Under the pieces are notes generated by a model. That model was not told where the DNA came from. It searched no databases and saw only the letters and a list, made by a program, of their open reading frames with translations. The position numbers and the translations under genes are program-made. A stretch of 64,000 nt of DNA from Synaphobranchus kaupii (Eukaryota; Chordata; Actinopteri; Anguilliformes; Synaphobranchidae), in contig CM056391.1 in assembly GCA_029718625.1 (NCBI GenBank), forward strand, positions 2,884,579 to 2,948,578, written 5' to 3'. Positions 48,958-60,454 of the stretch are shown here, piece after piece; the stretch's first letter is position 1; every line of letters begins with the position of its first letter.

Positions 48958-49483
48958 CCAAGTAGAACCTGCCTGATTTTTAGAGAGTGAATTAAAATAT
49001 GCACCAAGCTGTTAGTATCCTAGGGAGTTCAAAACAAAACACTTCTGCACCCAAAATCAAGCAGGGATTTTTTTTCTACATAGAATAATATGAATCCATT
49101 GGCAACTGTGCGAATCAACCCCAAACAACTCCTGATGTTGGTTTTCTGAAAGAAGGTAACGTTGAAAAATGTGGGGTTAACTGGTCCTTTGGCAGACTTT
49201 GTGAGGCCTACTAGAGGCAGTCTTGTTGAAGGGGGAAGAGGCATGGGTTGAGATATAAAGTGACGGTTTTTCTGTGGTCACCATTAACTGCTACATGAGT
49301 AGGTGATACCTCTGCCCTGCAGACTCCCCCAAAAAGCTGTTACAACCTATTACAATCACAAGCGTTTTATATGCAAATTAATACGTTTATTTATTTATTT
49401 TATTTCACTTTGAATTTTAAGTTGACCAAGGGCCATCCGTATCCATGGGTCCAGTCCATCAAAAGCTGCAGGGAGCGAGCTTA

Positions 49484-49916
49484 AAGGTTGTATCAGCGAT
49501 TTTGGGTCGAAACATAAATGATCACATTCATCTGATTTTTCCTCACGATCCGCTAGCTGCCCGCCCCATAAGCAGGCCGTCAAAAAAGCGCGTCTCTGTA
49601 GGCAGCCTATGCTCCGAGATCGTACACAAAAACAAATGGTACTACCAACCACTCAAAACCAAAATAAACAGTATTCCAACCAATCACCGACAAGGGGTGG
49701 GTGATACTAATACGCTAATACTCTTATCTCGCTGAAATCTTGACGGATTTACAAACGGTTTGGTTTCTTACAAACGTTATTAACGTGGTTATAATTCTGG
49801 ATGCTTGAACACTATTTTTTAAAATATAACATAATTGGCTCTGAGCTGGAGCTGGCTCTGTTTGTTTGGGATTTCGCTTCAGAAGTGACGTCACCCAAAA
49901 TCGCTGATACAACCTT
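49484..49916. mobile_element. MITE with TA target site (Tc1/mariner-type)
   Basis: Terminal inverted repeats of about 24 bp: AAGGTTGTATCAGCGATTTT at the left, with its complement AAAATCGCTGATACAACCTT at the right. A TA dinucleotide abuts each end (49482-49483, 49917-49918). It is 433 bp and encodes no transposase. The TA site suggests mobilisation by a Tc1/mariner-class enzyme. Confidence 0.8.
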
Positions 49917-49979
49917 TAGCACAGCTGCTCTGCGTTGCGAGATCCAGCCAGCACATGTGCCTGTGTGCCTGTTTATTGC

Positions 49980-50130
49980 TCATTGCCTGATTGGCAGTTT
50001 AGAACCTGGAATTATAAATCGGAGGTTGCATGTTTGATTCCGGGTGGGGCACTGCTGTTGGGCCATTGGGCAAGGTCGAGAGGCTTATAACCTGAGTTGC
50101 TCCAGTAAAAATAGAGTGTCTGCCCAGTTG
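49980..50130 (+). mobile_element. SINE-like fragment
   Basis: The tRNA-like part has a B-box-like GCATGTTTGATTCCGGG (50028-50044), then GTGGGGCACTGCTGTTGGGC. It is similar to the 41795 fragment and directly follows the TA-flanked MITE. Confidence 0.55.
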
Positions 50131-52150
50131 TAGTCTCACTTGGGTTGCTCCACACCATAAGAGTAGCGTGCTAGCGATGGCTTCAGTGGACACCACGGTG
50201 TGTGGAGTTGCTGCGGGTCTGCAGCCAAACTGAGGGATCTTGTGTGAATATGCTAACGTGCTAACGTGCTAACTTTTCAATTCTGATACATGGGGTGTTG
50301 GAGGTGTTGATGATTGTCTGGTTGGTTTTGTAAAGCGAGAATTCCATTTTATTATATCTCATTCCAATATGGTAAAAAATCCTGACATTTTAGTGCAATT
50401 GTTCTGTTCTATAGTCTACCCGGAAGAGTTCTCAGATTGGGTCCAGTCTTTTAGTGGCTGTAATTGTATGGATGGGGGGAAAAAGCTTGTCAGATTTCAA
50501 TCAGCATGTTAGAACATTTCACATATAATTTAAAGACTATATCCTCTTAAAACCCAGCACAAAGATTGATTTTTTTTTTAAACAACACAAGTGTCTTGGA
50601 TGACAAAAACAAGTTGCAGATATTTTCAAAAATATTATTTATTTTATTGTTTTTTTTAAATTTATTGTTTATTGTTTCAGCATAGTAGAATGCATGGTTC
50701 TTGAGACTCATATCCCCTACAGGGGGGGAATTAATTGCTGGGCCTTTGGAGGTTATGATGGTTGTAATCATATGGAAATCACCACTTGAAAAAAAAAAAC
50801 TACAACCATGTAGGTTCATAGGTTGCAGAATTTCTAAATAACCGAAGCTATTGGTAACCATTTTTGAAAACAAGGAGGTTTTAGACATAAAAATGTTTTT
50901 CCCACAGGCTTCAGGGAGTTCTGCTGATGGATACTAAGAACAGGGCTTTTTCATTTAGTCTGCAGTTAACGGAATATTGATGGTGTTAGCTCAGTTCATT
51001 TAGAAACGGACATCTAGTTTACTGTATTTATGCATTTCTCCAGGGATCCCAGTAAATCATTTTAATGTGTTTTTCTCATTCCTGATTCCGTTTAAGTTTA
51101 TTTAAAAATGTAAAGTTCCTTTGACTCATTCAATGCACCGCATATTTGTTTAGTTTTTTTTTTTAGATCTTAAACTTACTTACTTTCAATTCAGTTGACT
51201 AATGTTTGTATAGGAAAGTTGTTTTTTTATTCTTTTTTTAAAATTCCAAACCCTTATAGAATTGAAATAATGACAATATATTGAAATAAAATATACAATC
51301 AGGATATTGGCAACACTTCACAATATATGGGAAATTAGACAAATTATTGCCATTTTCAGATTTTGCAATGCAGTTTCTTCACTACCGTGAAAGAATACTT
51401 TCAGAAATACCTTCAGAAATTTCCAATATATTGCAGCATATTTAATTTCTGTAGAGTTATTTCCAAATGTCTTTTTTTGTTACATGAATGTTCTTTGTAA
51501 AACAGTTTGGATTTCATGGTTGGAGATATTTCACCCATCATTACATTTGAGAAGGATTTTTCTTTTTTTACCCTGAGATATGCAGTTAATTGACAGTCTT
51601 AGACAAAGCAGGTGTTTAAATGTCATTCTGTAGCAAGTGGCACAGTATTACTGGATATACTGTGAAAAGTTTTGATATGATATTATTTGATTCAGCATGT
51701 CATGTTCCAAAACTTCCCACTCTTCATTCTGTTAATTCAGAAACAACTGATGTAGATGCAACGAACAACGTCTTCAAAAATACCAAAGCTGTTCCGCTTC
51801 TTTAGCGCCACAAGATCGATTCAGATGGGAATCAACCGTTACACATCAGTTTTGTTTTAACTGCTATTTGAAATATTACATCATTCCCTGTTTAGGACAA
51901 CGAGAAAATAATCACAACTGGACCTTGCATTTAACACCATCAGGTGGGAGTGTACACATTATGGAGAAGGCTTAAGATTTGGGTTCAGCTCGCTGACAGA
52001 GTGTAACTCCAACAAAAAAATAAATGAATAAATAAATCAATTAAAAGGAATGTTACTGGGGTATGGAAGATTTGATAAACTGCCAATGCTATACTCTGGA
52101 GTTAGAGCTGTACCGTCTCCATGCCCGGCTGAATTATGCTCACAACTCTC

Positions 52151-52565
52151 CTGTAAGCCAATGGCGTGGGAGCCTGAGTGGTCATTAAACCTGTAAGCCA
52201 ATGGCATGGCAGTCTGAGGGGCCCTTAAACCAGGAAGCCAATAGTGTTGCAGCCTGAGGGGCCCTTAAACCTGTAAGCCAATAGTGTTGCAGCCTGAGGG
52301 GCCCTTAAACCTATAAGCCAATAGCGTGGCAGCCTGAGGTCATATTAAACCTATAAGCCAATAGCATGGCAGCCCGAGGTCATATTAAACCTACAAGCCA
52401 ATAGCGTGGCAGCCTGAGGTGCCCTTAGACCTGTAAGCCAATAGCATAGAAGTCTGAGGAGACATTAAACCTGTAAGCCAATAGCGTGGCAGTCTGAGGA
52501 GACATTAAACCTGTAAGCCAATAGCGTGGCAGTCTGAGGGGCCCTTAAACCCGCAAACCAATAGC
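52151..52565. repeat. 40-bp tandem array, CCAAT box in every unit
   Basis: Eleven units start at 52151, 52191 and so on to 52551, in an exact 40-bp register with no indels. Each contains CCAAT (ten as AAGCCAAT, the last as AAACCAAT), followed by AGCGTGGCAG-like sequence and ending near CCCTTAAAC. The CCAAT context is close to, but not exactly, the NF-Y consensus. Confidence 0.95.
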
Positions 52566-53479
52566 GTCTGGATGGCGGTGCCAGCTGCATCCATCAGCGC
52601 AAAGCCCAGGCCACAGCCACGTAACGCCATAGCGGGGGCTTCAGAAAAACTTCGACTGAATGAGACACTCTCTGGGGGGCGGGGGGGGAGGGGGTCTCTC
52701 TTGCGCTTCTCTGAAAAGATATGCACCTTCTGATTTTATCCATTTTTTTTCTCGTGCCAAGTCTGCAAGTGACAAGTGGCCAATGGGGACTCTGTTTCCA
52801 GGAATAACTCCTCAAATAGGATATATCCTTCCGGTTAACATTCACTCCAAATCTGTCCAGCTTTCTTGAAAGATGAATCCCTTAAAAGTAGATAAAGGTG
52901 TCAACTGTACTATCCTTAAGAATTTTCTTATTTATCACTTTAATTTAAAAAAACAAGCGTAGGATTCCTCACAAAGGATTATACAAGCTGTTCCATCTGC
53001 CTTTTTGGAGGTAGTAACAAGTTAAATATTCCGCTCTCACTAAATAAATACAGGTAGAGAAAGGCACAGCAGGTACCCATCAACAGCTTCTAACCCTGAA
53101 GCAAAACCATGGAAACAACCACAAAATAAAAAAATCACGTTTCATTTTGCCTTATAAATGGGAATATTTTACTCCTTACTACTGGGCATCGGCTTGGCTG
53201 AGAAACAAACATTTTGTAGTAGTTGGACTGGTTCTGACAGAATTGAAAATATCAAGTTGTATTTAAAGTTCCACAGCCTCAACACAGTACACGTGCTACA
53301 CGTCCTTCAGTGAAATGCCCTGTTGATCGTGAATCAGGTGAGCTAGTGTGTGGTGCTGTTAACATTAATCAATTCTCCAGTTCCAAAATGTCCTTGGCCA
53401 GGTAAAAACTGAAAGTGGAAAAGGTGACAGAACAATCATTTTTGATCTGGTTAGACCCTGGGAGAAAATTACAGCCATT

Positions 53480-53672
53480 TTAGCAGGCACCCTTATTCAC
53501 AGCAATTCACACAGCTTTTGAATTTTTTAAAACACAGTATCCATTTATACAGGTGGATAGATGTTGAAGCAATTCAGGTTAAGCATTTTTCTCAAGGGTA
53601 CAACGGCTACCTCAGAAGCTTTAGCTTACGAGCCCAATTCCCTAACCATTATACTACACTGTCGCCCAAGCG
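53480..53672. mobile_element. Decayed copy of the 44787 repeat
   Basis: It shares ATCCATTTATACAGGTGGAT, AGCAATTCAGGTTAAGCA and CTCAAGGGTACAACGGC with 44787-44998, plus a degraded tRNA-like end at ATTATACTACACTGTCGCC. Confidence 0.65.
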
Positions 53673-54493
53673 AGATGGGATGCAATGTAAGACTGGTTCG
53701 GACATCACAAAATTACCCCACATTAATTCTCATCGTACGCATAATTTTTAACAGCTGCAGAGAAAATGACAGTAAAGTGTTTCACAAATTAAAAATCATC
53801 TTAGAAATAAAAGACGTTACATAAATATACTTATTTTGAAAGAAACTGGTTGAACTGAAATATTGTTATATGTGAAGGATTATTATTTCAGGATGCACTG
53901 AAGTGTTAAATTTGAATGCATAAGTATTAAAGCCCTAAGTCCATGTGGTAACATTTACTGCAGTGAGTCTTCCTGGCTTGGTAATTACCAGCATTGCGTA
54001 GTAGAATGGCATTATTGAGCATTTTTCCAGACAAAGTTCCCCAGTTCTGATTTATCCCATAAGGGAGCATTATTGAGGATTATTGGAGCCATCAATCTTC
54101 CAGTCTTATCATAAATTTTCCATTTTATTGTAGCCTGGACTTTCACTGGGCCTGTGTGATTTTTTGGCGTGCGCCTTTTCCGCTGAAATGTGAAATTTTC
54201 AGCCCAGTTTCTGGAGACTGTCTGCATGCTTCAAGCTGGTTTTTCCTCTAGGATTCACAAGTTTTTTTTTTTTTTTTTAACCATCCAATTTCTCCTCAAT
54301 GCTGACGTGCTTCCCAGTCTATGCTCCTGAGAAGAATCTTCATAATGTGAAACTGCCCCAAGTTTGACAGCTGGGGTCATGCTGACGTGGTGATGCAATA
54401 GCCATTCAAGTGTTAAATTTAACTCTGACCACATAATCTTCTGCCACATATATGACCAAACTGTATGTATGTATGTATGTATGTGTGTATATA

Positions 54494-56073
54494 CAGTTGA
54501 AGTCGGAAGTTTACATACACTTAGGTTGAAGTCATTAAAACTCATTTTTAACCACTCCACAGATTTCATGTTTGCAAACTATAGTGTTGGCAAGTCAGTT
54601 AGGACATCTACTTTGTGCATGAGACAAGTAATTTTTCCAACAATTGTTTACAGACAGATTATTTCACTTTTAATTTACTATAATACAGTGCCTTTAAACA
54701 GCTTGGAAAATTCCAGAAAATTATGTCATGGCTTTAGAAACTTCTGATAGGCTAATTGACATTATTTGAGTCAATTGGAGGTGTACCTGTGGATGTATTT
54801 TAAGGCCTACCTTCAATCTCAGTGCCTCTGCTTGACATCATTGGAAAATCAAAAGAAATCAGCCAAGACCTCAGAAACAAAATTGTGGACCTCCACAAGT
54901 CTGGTTCATCCTTGGGAGCAATTTCCAAATGCCTGAAGGTACCAAGTTCATCTGTACAAACAATAGTACACAAGTATGAACACCATGGGACCACACAGCC
55001 GTCATACCGCTCAGGAAGGAGACACGTTCTGTCTCCTAGATATGAACATGTTTTGGTGCGAAAAGTGCAAATCAATCCCAGAACAACAACAAAGGACCTT
55101 GTGAAGATGCTGGAGGGAAAAGGTACAAAAGTATCTATATCCACAGTAAAACGAGTCCTATATCGACATAACCTGAAAGGCTGCTCAGCAAGGAAGAAGC
55201 CACTACTCCAAAACCGCCATAAAAAAGCCAGACTACAGTTTGCAACTGCACATGGGGACAAAGATCTTACTTTTTGGAGAAATGTCCTCTGGTCTGAAAA
55301 AATTGAACTGTTTGGCCATAATGACCATCGTGATGTTTGAAATGGGTGAGGCTTGCAAGCCGAAGAACATCATCCCAACCGTGAAGCACGGGGGTGGCAG
55401 CATCATGTTGTGGGGGTGCTTTGCTACAGGAGGGACTGGTGCACTTCATAAAATAGATGGCATCATGAGTAAGGAAAATTTTGTGGATATATTGAAGCAA
55501 CATCTCAAGACATCAGCCAGGAAGTTAAAGCTTGGTCACAAATGGCTCTTCCAAATGGACAATGACCCAAAGCATACTTCCAAAGTTGTGGCAAAATGGC
55601 TTAAGGAAAACAAAGTCAAGGTATTGGAGTGGCCATCACAAAGTCCTGACCTCAATCCAATCGAAAATGTGTGGGCAGAACTGAAAAAGCGTGTGCGAGC
55701 AAGGAGGCCTACAAACCTGACTCAGTTACACCAGTTCTATCAGGAGGAATGGGCCAAAATTCCAGCAACTTTATTGTGAGATGCTTCTGGAAGGCTGCCC
55801 AAAACGTTTGACCCAAGTTAAACAATTTAAAGGCAATGCTACCAAATACTAACAGAGTGTATGTAAACTTCTAACTCACTGGGAATGTGATGAAAGAAAT
55901 AAAGCTGAAATAAATAATTCTCTCTACTATTATTCTAACATTTCACATTATTAAAATGAAGTTGTGATCCTAACTGACCTAAGACAGGGAATGTTTACTA
56001 GGATTAAATGTCAGGAATTGTGGAAAAACTGAGTTTAAATGGATTTGGCTAAGGTGTATGTAAACTTTCGACT
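54494..56073 (+). mobile_element. Sleeping-Beauty/Tdr1-like Tc1 transposon, defective
   Basis: The left end CAGTTGAAGTCGGAAGTTTA follows a TA at 54492-54493 and matches the salmonid/cyprinid Tc1 (Sleeping Beauty) class. Inner right direct-repeat sequence is present (GTGTATGTAAACTTCTAACT at about 55857). The outer right end stops at TGTATGTAAACTTTCGACT: the last bases expected to complete the inverted repeat, and the TA, are missing. The left inner direct repeat is also absent, as TTTACTATAATACAGTGCC runs straight into the interior. So both ends are damaged in addition to the transposase. Confidence 0.92.
54840..55852 (+). pseudogene. Tc1 transposase pseudogene
   Basis: The frame opens with GKSKEISQDLRNKIVDLHKS, a paired-like DNA-binding region (helix-turn-helix around GSSLGAISKCLKVPSSSVQT), then the DDE catalytic domain. 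Visible lesions: the usual ATG is ATT at 54840. The WS motif at about 55291 lacks the residues carrying the first catalytic Asp, which looks like a short in-frame deletion. TGA at 55338 plus a frame change follow, with the sequence resuming in another frame (GEACKPKNIIPTVKHGGGS). A one-base shift before TGA at 55777 separates the last 25 or so residues. The second Asp (MDNDPKHTS) and the Glu (SPDLNPIENVWAELKKR) remain. It cannot make an active enzyme. Confidence 0.92.
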
Positions 56074-57118
56074 ATAAACCACAAATCGATCATACTAAAT
56101 GAAAGCCTCTCCGTGTCTGACAAAACTTGATTTGACAGATAGATTATTCCTCGCCTATCCAATTTTCTTTCAAGAGCTCCCTCAAAAAGGGTCTTATTGG
56201 TAAGAGAATGTTGCCTAATTAAATATAGCGAGCCAACTCCACTGCCTGGCTTACGTGAGCTTCTTGGTTTAAGATTGAGCTAGCGATCCATAACTCTGAG
56301 TAATGTTCAGGGTAACGATGCTCAATGAGGCTATTTTGATCAAATACGCAAGTCGTTTTATGACCTAGTCCTAGATAATGTTATATGACGTTCACGTTCG
56401 TGCACGCACAGTAGCCTAGTGTAGTGGAGGGTATACGCAGTATACCCATCTCCTTCTCAGTGGGCATAGAGTATACTCACTTCTTAATCCCTACTGGTGC
56501 ACGTATCAATTAGTAGTCATCGATTTGCTAAATTACAATATACCCACTTCTCTAGAGTAGCTACACCCGCTTCTCCAGGCACTACTACACCACTGTGCGC
56601 GCACCATAATCATATCAGAAAATGTTTGTCTTAAATTTGGTAAGAAAAATCAATACCGCCGCCTCATATACGATATTGCATATTGCAGCGTCTATTAGGC
56701 TACAACTCATCAAACAAGTTAATTGAGCACACCCAACTAACCTTAATTGTCGGTAGCCTACAATCGTAGCCTATTTTCGCGCTATATCCACTGCCAGCTT
56801 AACTTGCAACGTTATTAGAGCAAATGACACACAGAGTGAGTGCAACATATTCGTTCGAATATATTACATATCGCAACAGTGTTTCCCAAGAATTGCCTGT
56901 GGTATTAGTTAAATTAAAGTTGTTGAGCGGGACTGTGGACGCTTTTCATTCAAGATCTGCTTTCATTCACGCAACTAAACATACGGATGGATAGCTCTAT
57001 AACGTTAAAATGCAATGCCATGTCAAAATTAATAACGCTTTTCGTTGCTACGGTAAGGGGGTCCATAGCAACATCGGGGCTTGATAGAACAAGATATAGG
57101 CACGAAAGCGTTACTTAC

Positions 57119-57340
57119 CATTTGGGACATTAAAGCGTGGTGCGAAGGTAAATTGCATTCCGCATGCCAAGCATCTCCGTATACGTTTGATTTATCCAAC
57201 AAAAATAATCACAGCAGCTCAAAACACGCCTTTCTTCTAACTCCGCTGTAAAAGGCAGCAGCATCCTCACCGACCCCTCCGACTCCAGCAGCGTTAGACC
57301 ACTGCTCAATCTGTTCCCCTCAAATGATGTCATTCAGTAG
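57119..57340 (-). other. Possible 5' non-coding exon
   Basis: On the minus strand a consensus donor (CCCAAATG|GTAAGTAACG) ends a moderately GC-rich segment. The ATG exon at 31802 needs an upstream exon on this strand, and this is the best donor I noticed. The upper limit is a guess; there is no TATA box. A 67-codon frame (57333-57130) lies wholly inside and would act as an upstream ORF if transcribed. It resembles nothing I know. The exon could belong to another transcript. Confidence 0.35.
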
Positions 57341-57734
57341 AGTTGGGCGCAAGGCAGAGATCTAAGACGGGAATAATCAATTGCAGAGGCACAATGCTGT
57401 TGAATGAATCAATGTTGCCGACGCGAAGGCAGACAGGTGGGAAAACAGACGTGAAGCAAACGTGTTCTTAGACAGTTTTTTTATTTTTATTAAAAGAGTA
57501 TGCAGATATTGACACACAGAGCAAAATACTATTTTAAGCCTATTTCCTTGGATCACTGGAAATGCGATCACATTCAGGATCTAATCACTGATCGAGAAAT
57601 GTTTTTTAAAAGCTGAGGTGTGAGTGTTATTTTTTTATAAGTTTGTATATGTGCCAATTTCAGTTTCGAATCCCTTAAAATACAGTTGTCGACAAACACA
57701 ATAGCACAATTGTGTCATTTTCTGAGTGAAGGTA

Positions 57735-58475
57735 TGCAGTGGTAGCCTATGCAATAGTTTGGGCATCCGTATTCAAATTGCATATTTTGTTGATTTTCAA
57801 AGTGAAAAGAAGCTAGCACAACCTCTGCAGGGAACAAACTTAAACACATTTAAGTAAATTTTAATGTACAATTACTTTTTACTTGCTGAATTTAACAGAT
57901 TGAAAAAAATAGATTTATGTAAATGTGGCATGTGCAAAAGGCTGTCAGTCAGTATTTAGGAACATCTCTCTTGGCAGAAATCACAACTTCTTGTAGCCAG
58001 CTAACAGTCTTTCTATTATTGCTTTTGGAATTTTTCCCACTCTGCCTTGTATAACTCTACTAGTTCCAAAATATGACCTTGTGTCCTTGCATACACTACA
58101 TGTAAATCATATATCAATAATATTCAGGTCTGGGAACTGTGAAGGCCATTCCAAAACCTTAATCACGTGTTTCTTTAAGTAAGTCATGGTTGGGGAAAAA
58201 AAAAAAAAAAAAAAAAAAAAAAGGTTGATTTTGGGGAATGTTTTAGAGAATTGTCTTTTTTGAGACCCTTTAAAAAGTACAAATGGATCAACTGGAGAGT
58301 GCCTAATATTTTGCACATGGCAAATAATAATTGTGCATTAGAATTAGCAGAAATACATCATATTTAAGTTTATAACCTGCATAAGTTGTGATAACTTCTT
58401 TTCACTTAGAGATTCAACAAAGCATGCAATTTGACCAGAGGTGCCCAAGGTTTTACATATCCCTGCACATAATAG
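57735..58475 (-). mobile_element. Tc1/mariner deletion derivative
   Basis: The ends are imperfect inverted repeats: ATGCAATAGTTTGGGCATCC at the left, and GACCAGAGGTGCCCAAGG at the right, which is the complement of a similar TTGGGCACC end. On the minus strand a remnant of the transposase C-terminus is readable at about 58180-58110 (KHVIKVLEWPSQFPDLNIID), including the Pro-Asp-Leu-Asn motif next to the catalytic acidic position. A poly-A tract (58197-58222) interrupts the coding part. It is about 740 bp, inactive. Confidence 0.75.
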
Positions 58476-58970
58476 TGAATACTGAAAGATTATGTTTAAA
58501 AGTATCTCTTACCTGACCCCATGATGATATCCATGATCCCGGGTGAGCTAGGGTCTTCAAATTAATTAACAGTCATATAAAAATTTGTTCAGCATTGGCA
58601 AAATCCTGATTATTCTGTCATGTAAATTCACTCCAAGACATGACTAAGTATGCAGTATCTTTTTTTGCCATATAATTTGTATTTAAATTATATTTTGTAC
58701 TTCGTGTTCACTTTGTATTCAATATTGTATGTAAGAGGTCATTGACATTTCTATGAGGGTGTGCTATTCCTGTCCACTAGATGGCTTAGGTTCCCAGACC
58801 TATTGCATATGATCTGGTCTCGGATCCTTTGTAGTAGGCTATAGAGCAGTGCTTCCCAAGCTCTCTGAGCTCACTCTCCACTTAATGAATCAAAACATAA
58901 TTGTGACCCACCCCATATTCAAATATCACATACCATATCATAAAATATAGCAACATTGCTTTTTTTTAAC

Positions 58971-59255
58971 ATTCAGGAAAACAGCTGCATGTATACGGTA
59001 AATGGAGAAGTGCATCTAACTCATGACTTAAATGAACCACTGGTGCCGAGAACACCCCGGAAACCATTCAGGAAAACAGCTGCATGTATACGGTAAATGG
59101 AGAAGTGCATCTAACTCATGACTTAAATGAACCACTGGTGCCGAGAACACCCCGGAAACCATTCAGGAAAACAGCTGCATGTATACGGTAAATGGAGAAG
59201 TGCATCTAACTCATGACTTAAATGAACCACTGGTGCCGAGAACACCCACGAAAAC
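58971..59255. repeat. 95-bp tandem triplication
   Basis: A unit starting ATTCAGGAAAACAGCTGCAT begins at 58971, 59066 and 59161. The three copies are virtually identical except at the end of the last, pointing to recent expansion. A common fish repeat motif (GCGGCCCTCCGGGACTGGAG) follows at about 59267. Confidence 0.95.
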
Positions 59256-60454
59256 CAGCGGACACTGCGGCCCTCCGGGACTGGAGTTTGACACTTGTGC
59301 ACTAGAGGATGAAATCCTTAAAAATTCCATCAATAAAAAAAAAAAGAAACATGAATAATTAAATAATGAAATAAATATTAATTTTTTCATTTATTCCATC
59401 ATTTCATTATTTATAGAGTTATTTCATGTTTCAACATGAAATGATCGATTCATTTCATTTTTCAACATAAAATGAATAATTCATGTTGAACTCCAATCAA
59501 ATGCCTTTCCCTACCCATGGCTGCCCGTGTACGCATCACCACCCTCTTGTGCGATCAAGAAAACAATGGTAAAAATGCTTTCAGTAATGAAGTCTTGTTA
59601 AATAAATGACATTTTAGGGATTTTAGGGAACTCAGGAAATGGAGGACAGACTGCCATGATCTTTGGGATTTTTTTTTGTTGCAAGCGAAACAACTTTTTG
59701 TCAGTTAATACATATCTTTCATATGCTATGCTATGCTACCGAGGGCTGTGAGCTAGAATGTCACACTTTAAGCAGCCACAATGTCACAGTGTGTCTATTG
59801 AAAGCACAAACGTTTTAAAAATAAATCAAGTGAAACTAACGTACAGTCAGTTTGACAAGTTGTAGATTTTCCTTGGGATTGCCTAGTGCAATGTTTTAAA
59901 ATGAAACACCATAGATATTTAATCCTGAATTTAGCCTGGAGATCCACCACTGAAAATATAATATTTTATGGGCCTCATTTAACGCTGTGAGTTTAAACAG
60001 CTGTGAATGGCTGTTGATCTATATCAGCCATGAATTGTCATGTAATCTTAGACCCTAACCAGCTGAAATGATAAAATTATGTAGATTTTTGTAATGTCCC
60101 TAACATGACAGTATCTTAATGCATAATTATCCATCGTCATTTACATCACCGATACAGCGATACAAATGGAGAAGCCACCTGTCAATCATCCTGAGATGTG
60201 GAACACAGATATCATGATTCTGTAATTCATTCAAAAGACAATACATTTTTAAAGGGGAACATATCTACAAGATCAAATAGTACGGTATGACAGAAACATC
60301 TGATATCTGTGGTCCTCTTCTCGGGATGATTGACAGACGGGTGTCCCCATTTACATCAGTGCATCAGTTAAGTAAATGACGACCCATCATCATGCATTAG
60401 GCTGCTGTCACGTTCGGGGCATTACGGAAATCTATATAATTTTATCACTGGAGG

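Larger units (their letters stand above)
31803..57118 (-). other. Probable first intron of the MARCHF gene
   Basis: About 25 kb lies upstream of the ATG exon. If the exon proposed at 57119 is right, this is intron 1; otherwise it is 5' flanking/intronic sequence. Bases 31970-32350 are CpG-enriched and could hold an alternative promoter. A repetitive-looking block at 33005-33260 may be another MITE. The stretches 35.0-38.8, 42.0-44.2, 46.9-48.9, 50.2-52.1, 52.6-53.5 and 56.1-57.1 kb hold no gene that I can support. CpG-rich patches lie at 35.38-35.53, 36.00-36.12, 43.65-43.86 and 48.40-48.66 kb. Confidence 0.6.

Noticed and set aside
54800..55261. 153-residue minus-strand frame
   Set aside because: It is the antisense shadow of the Tc1 transposase pseudogene.
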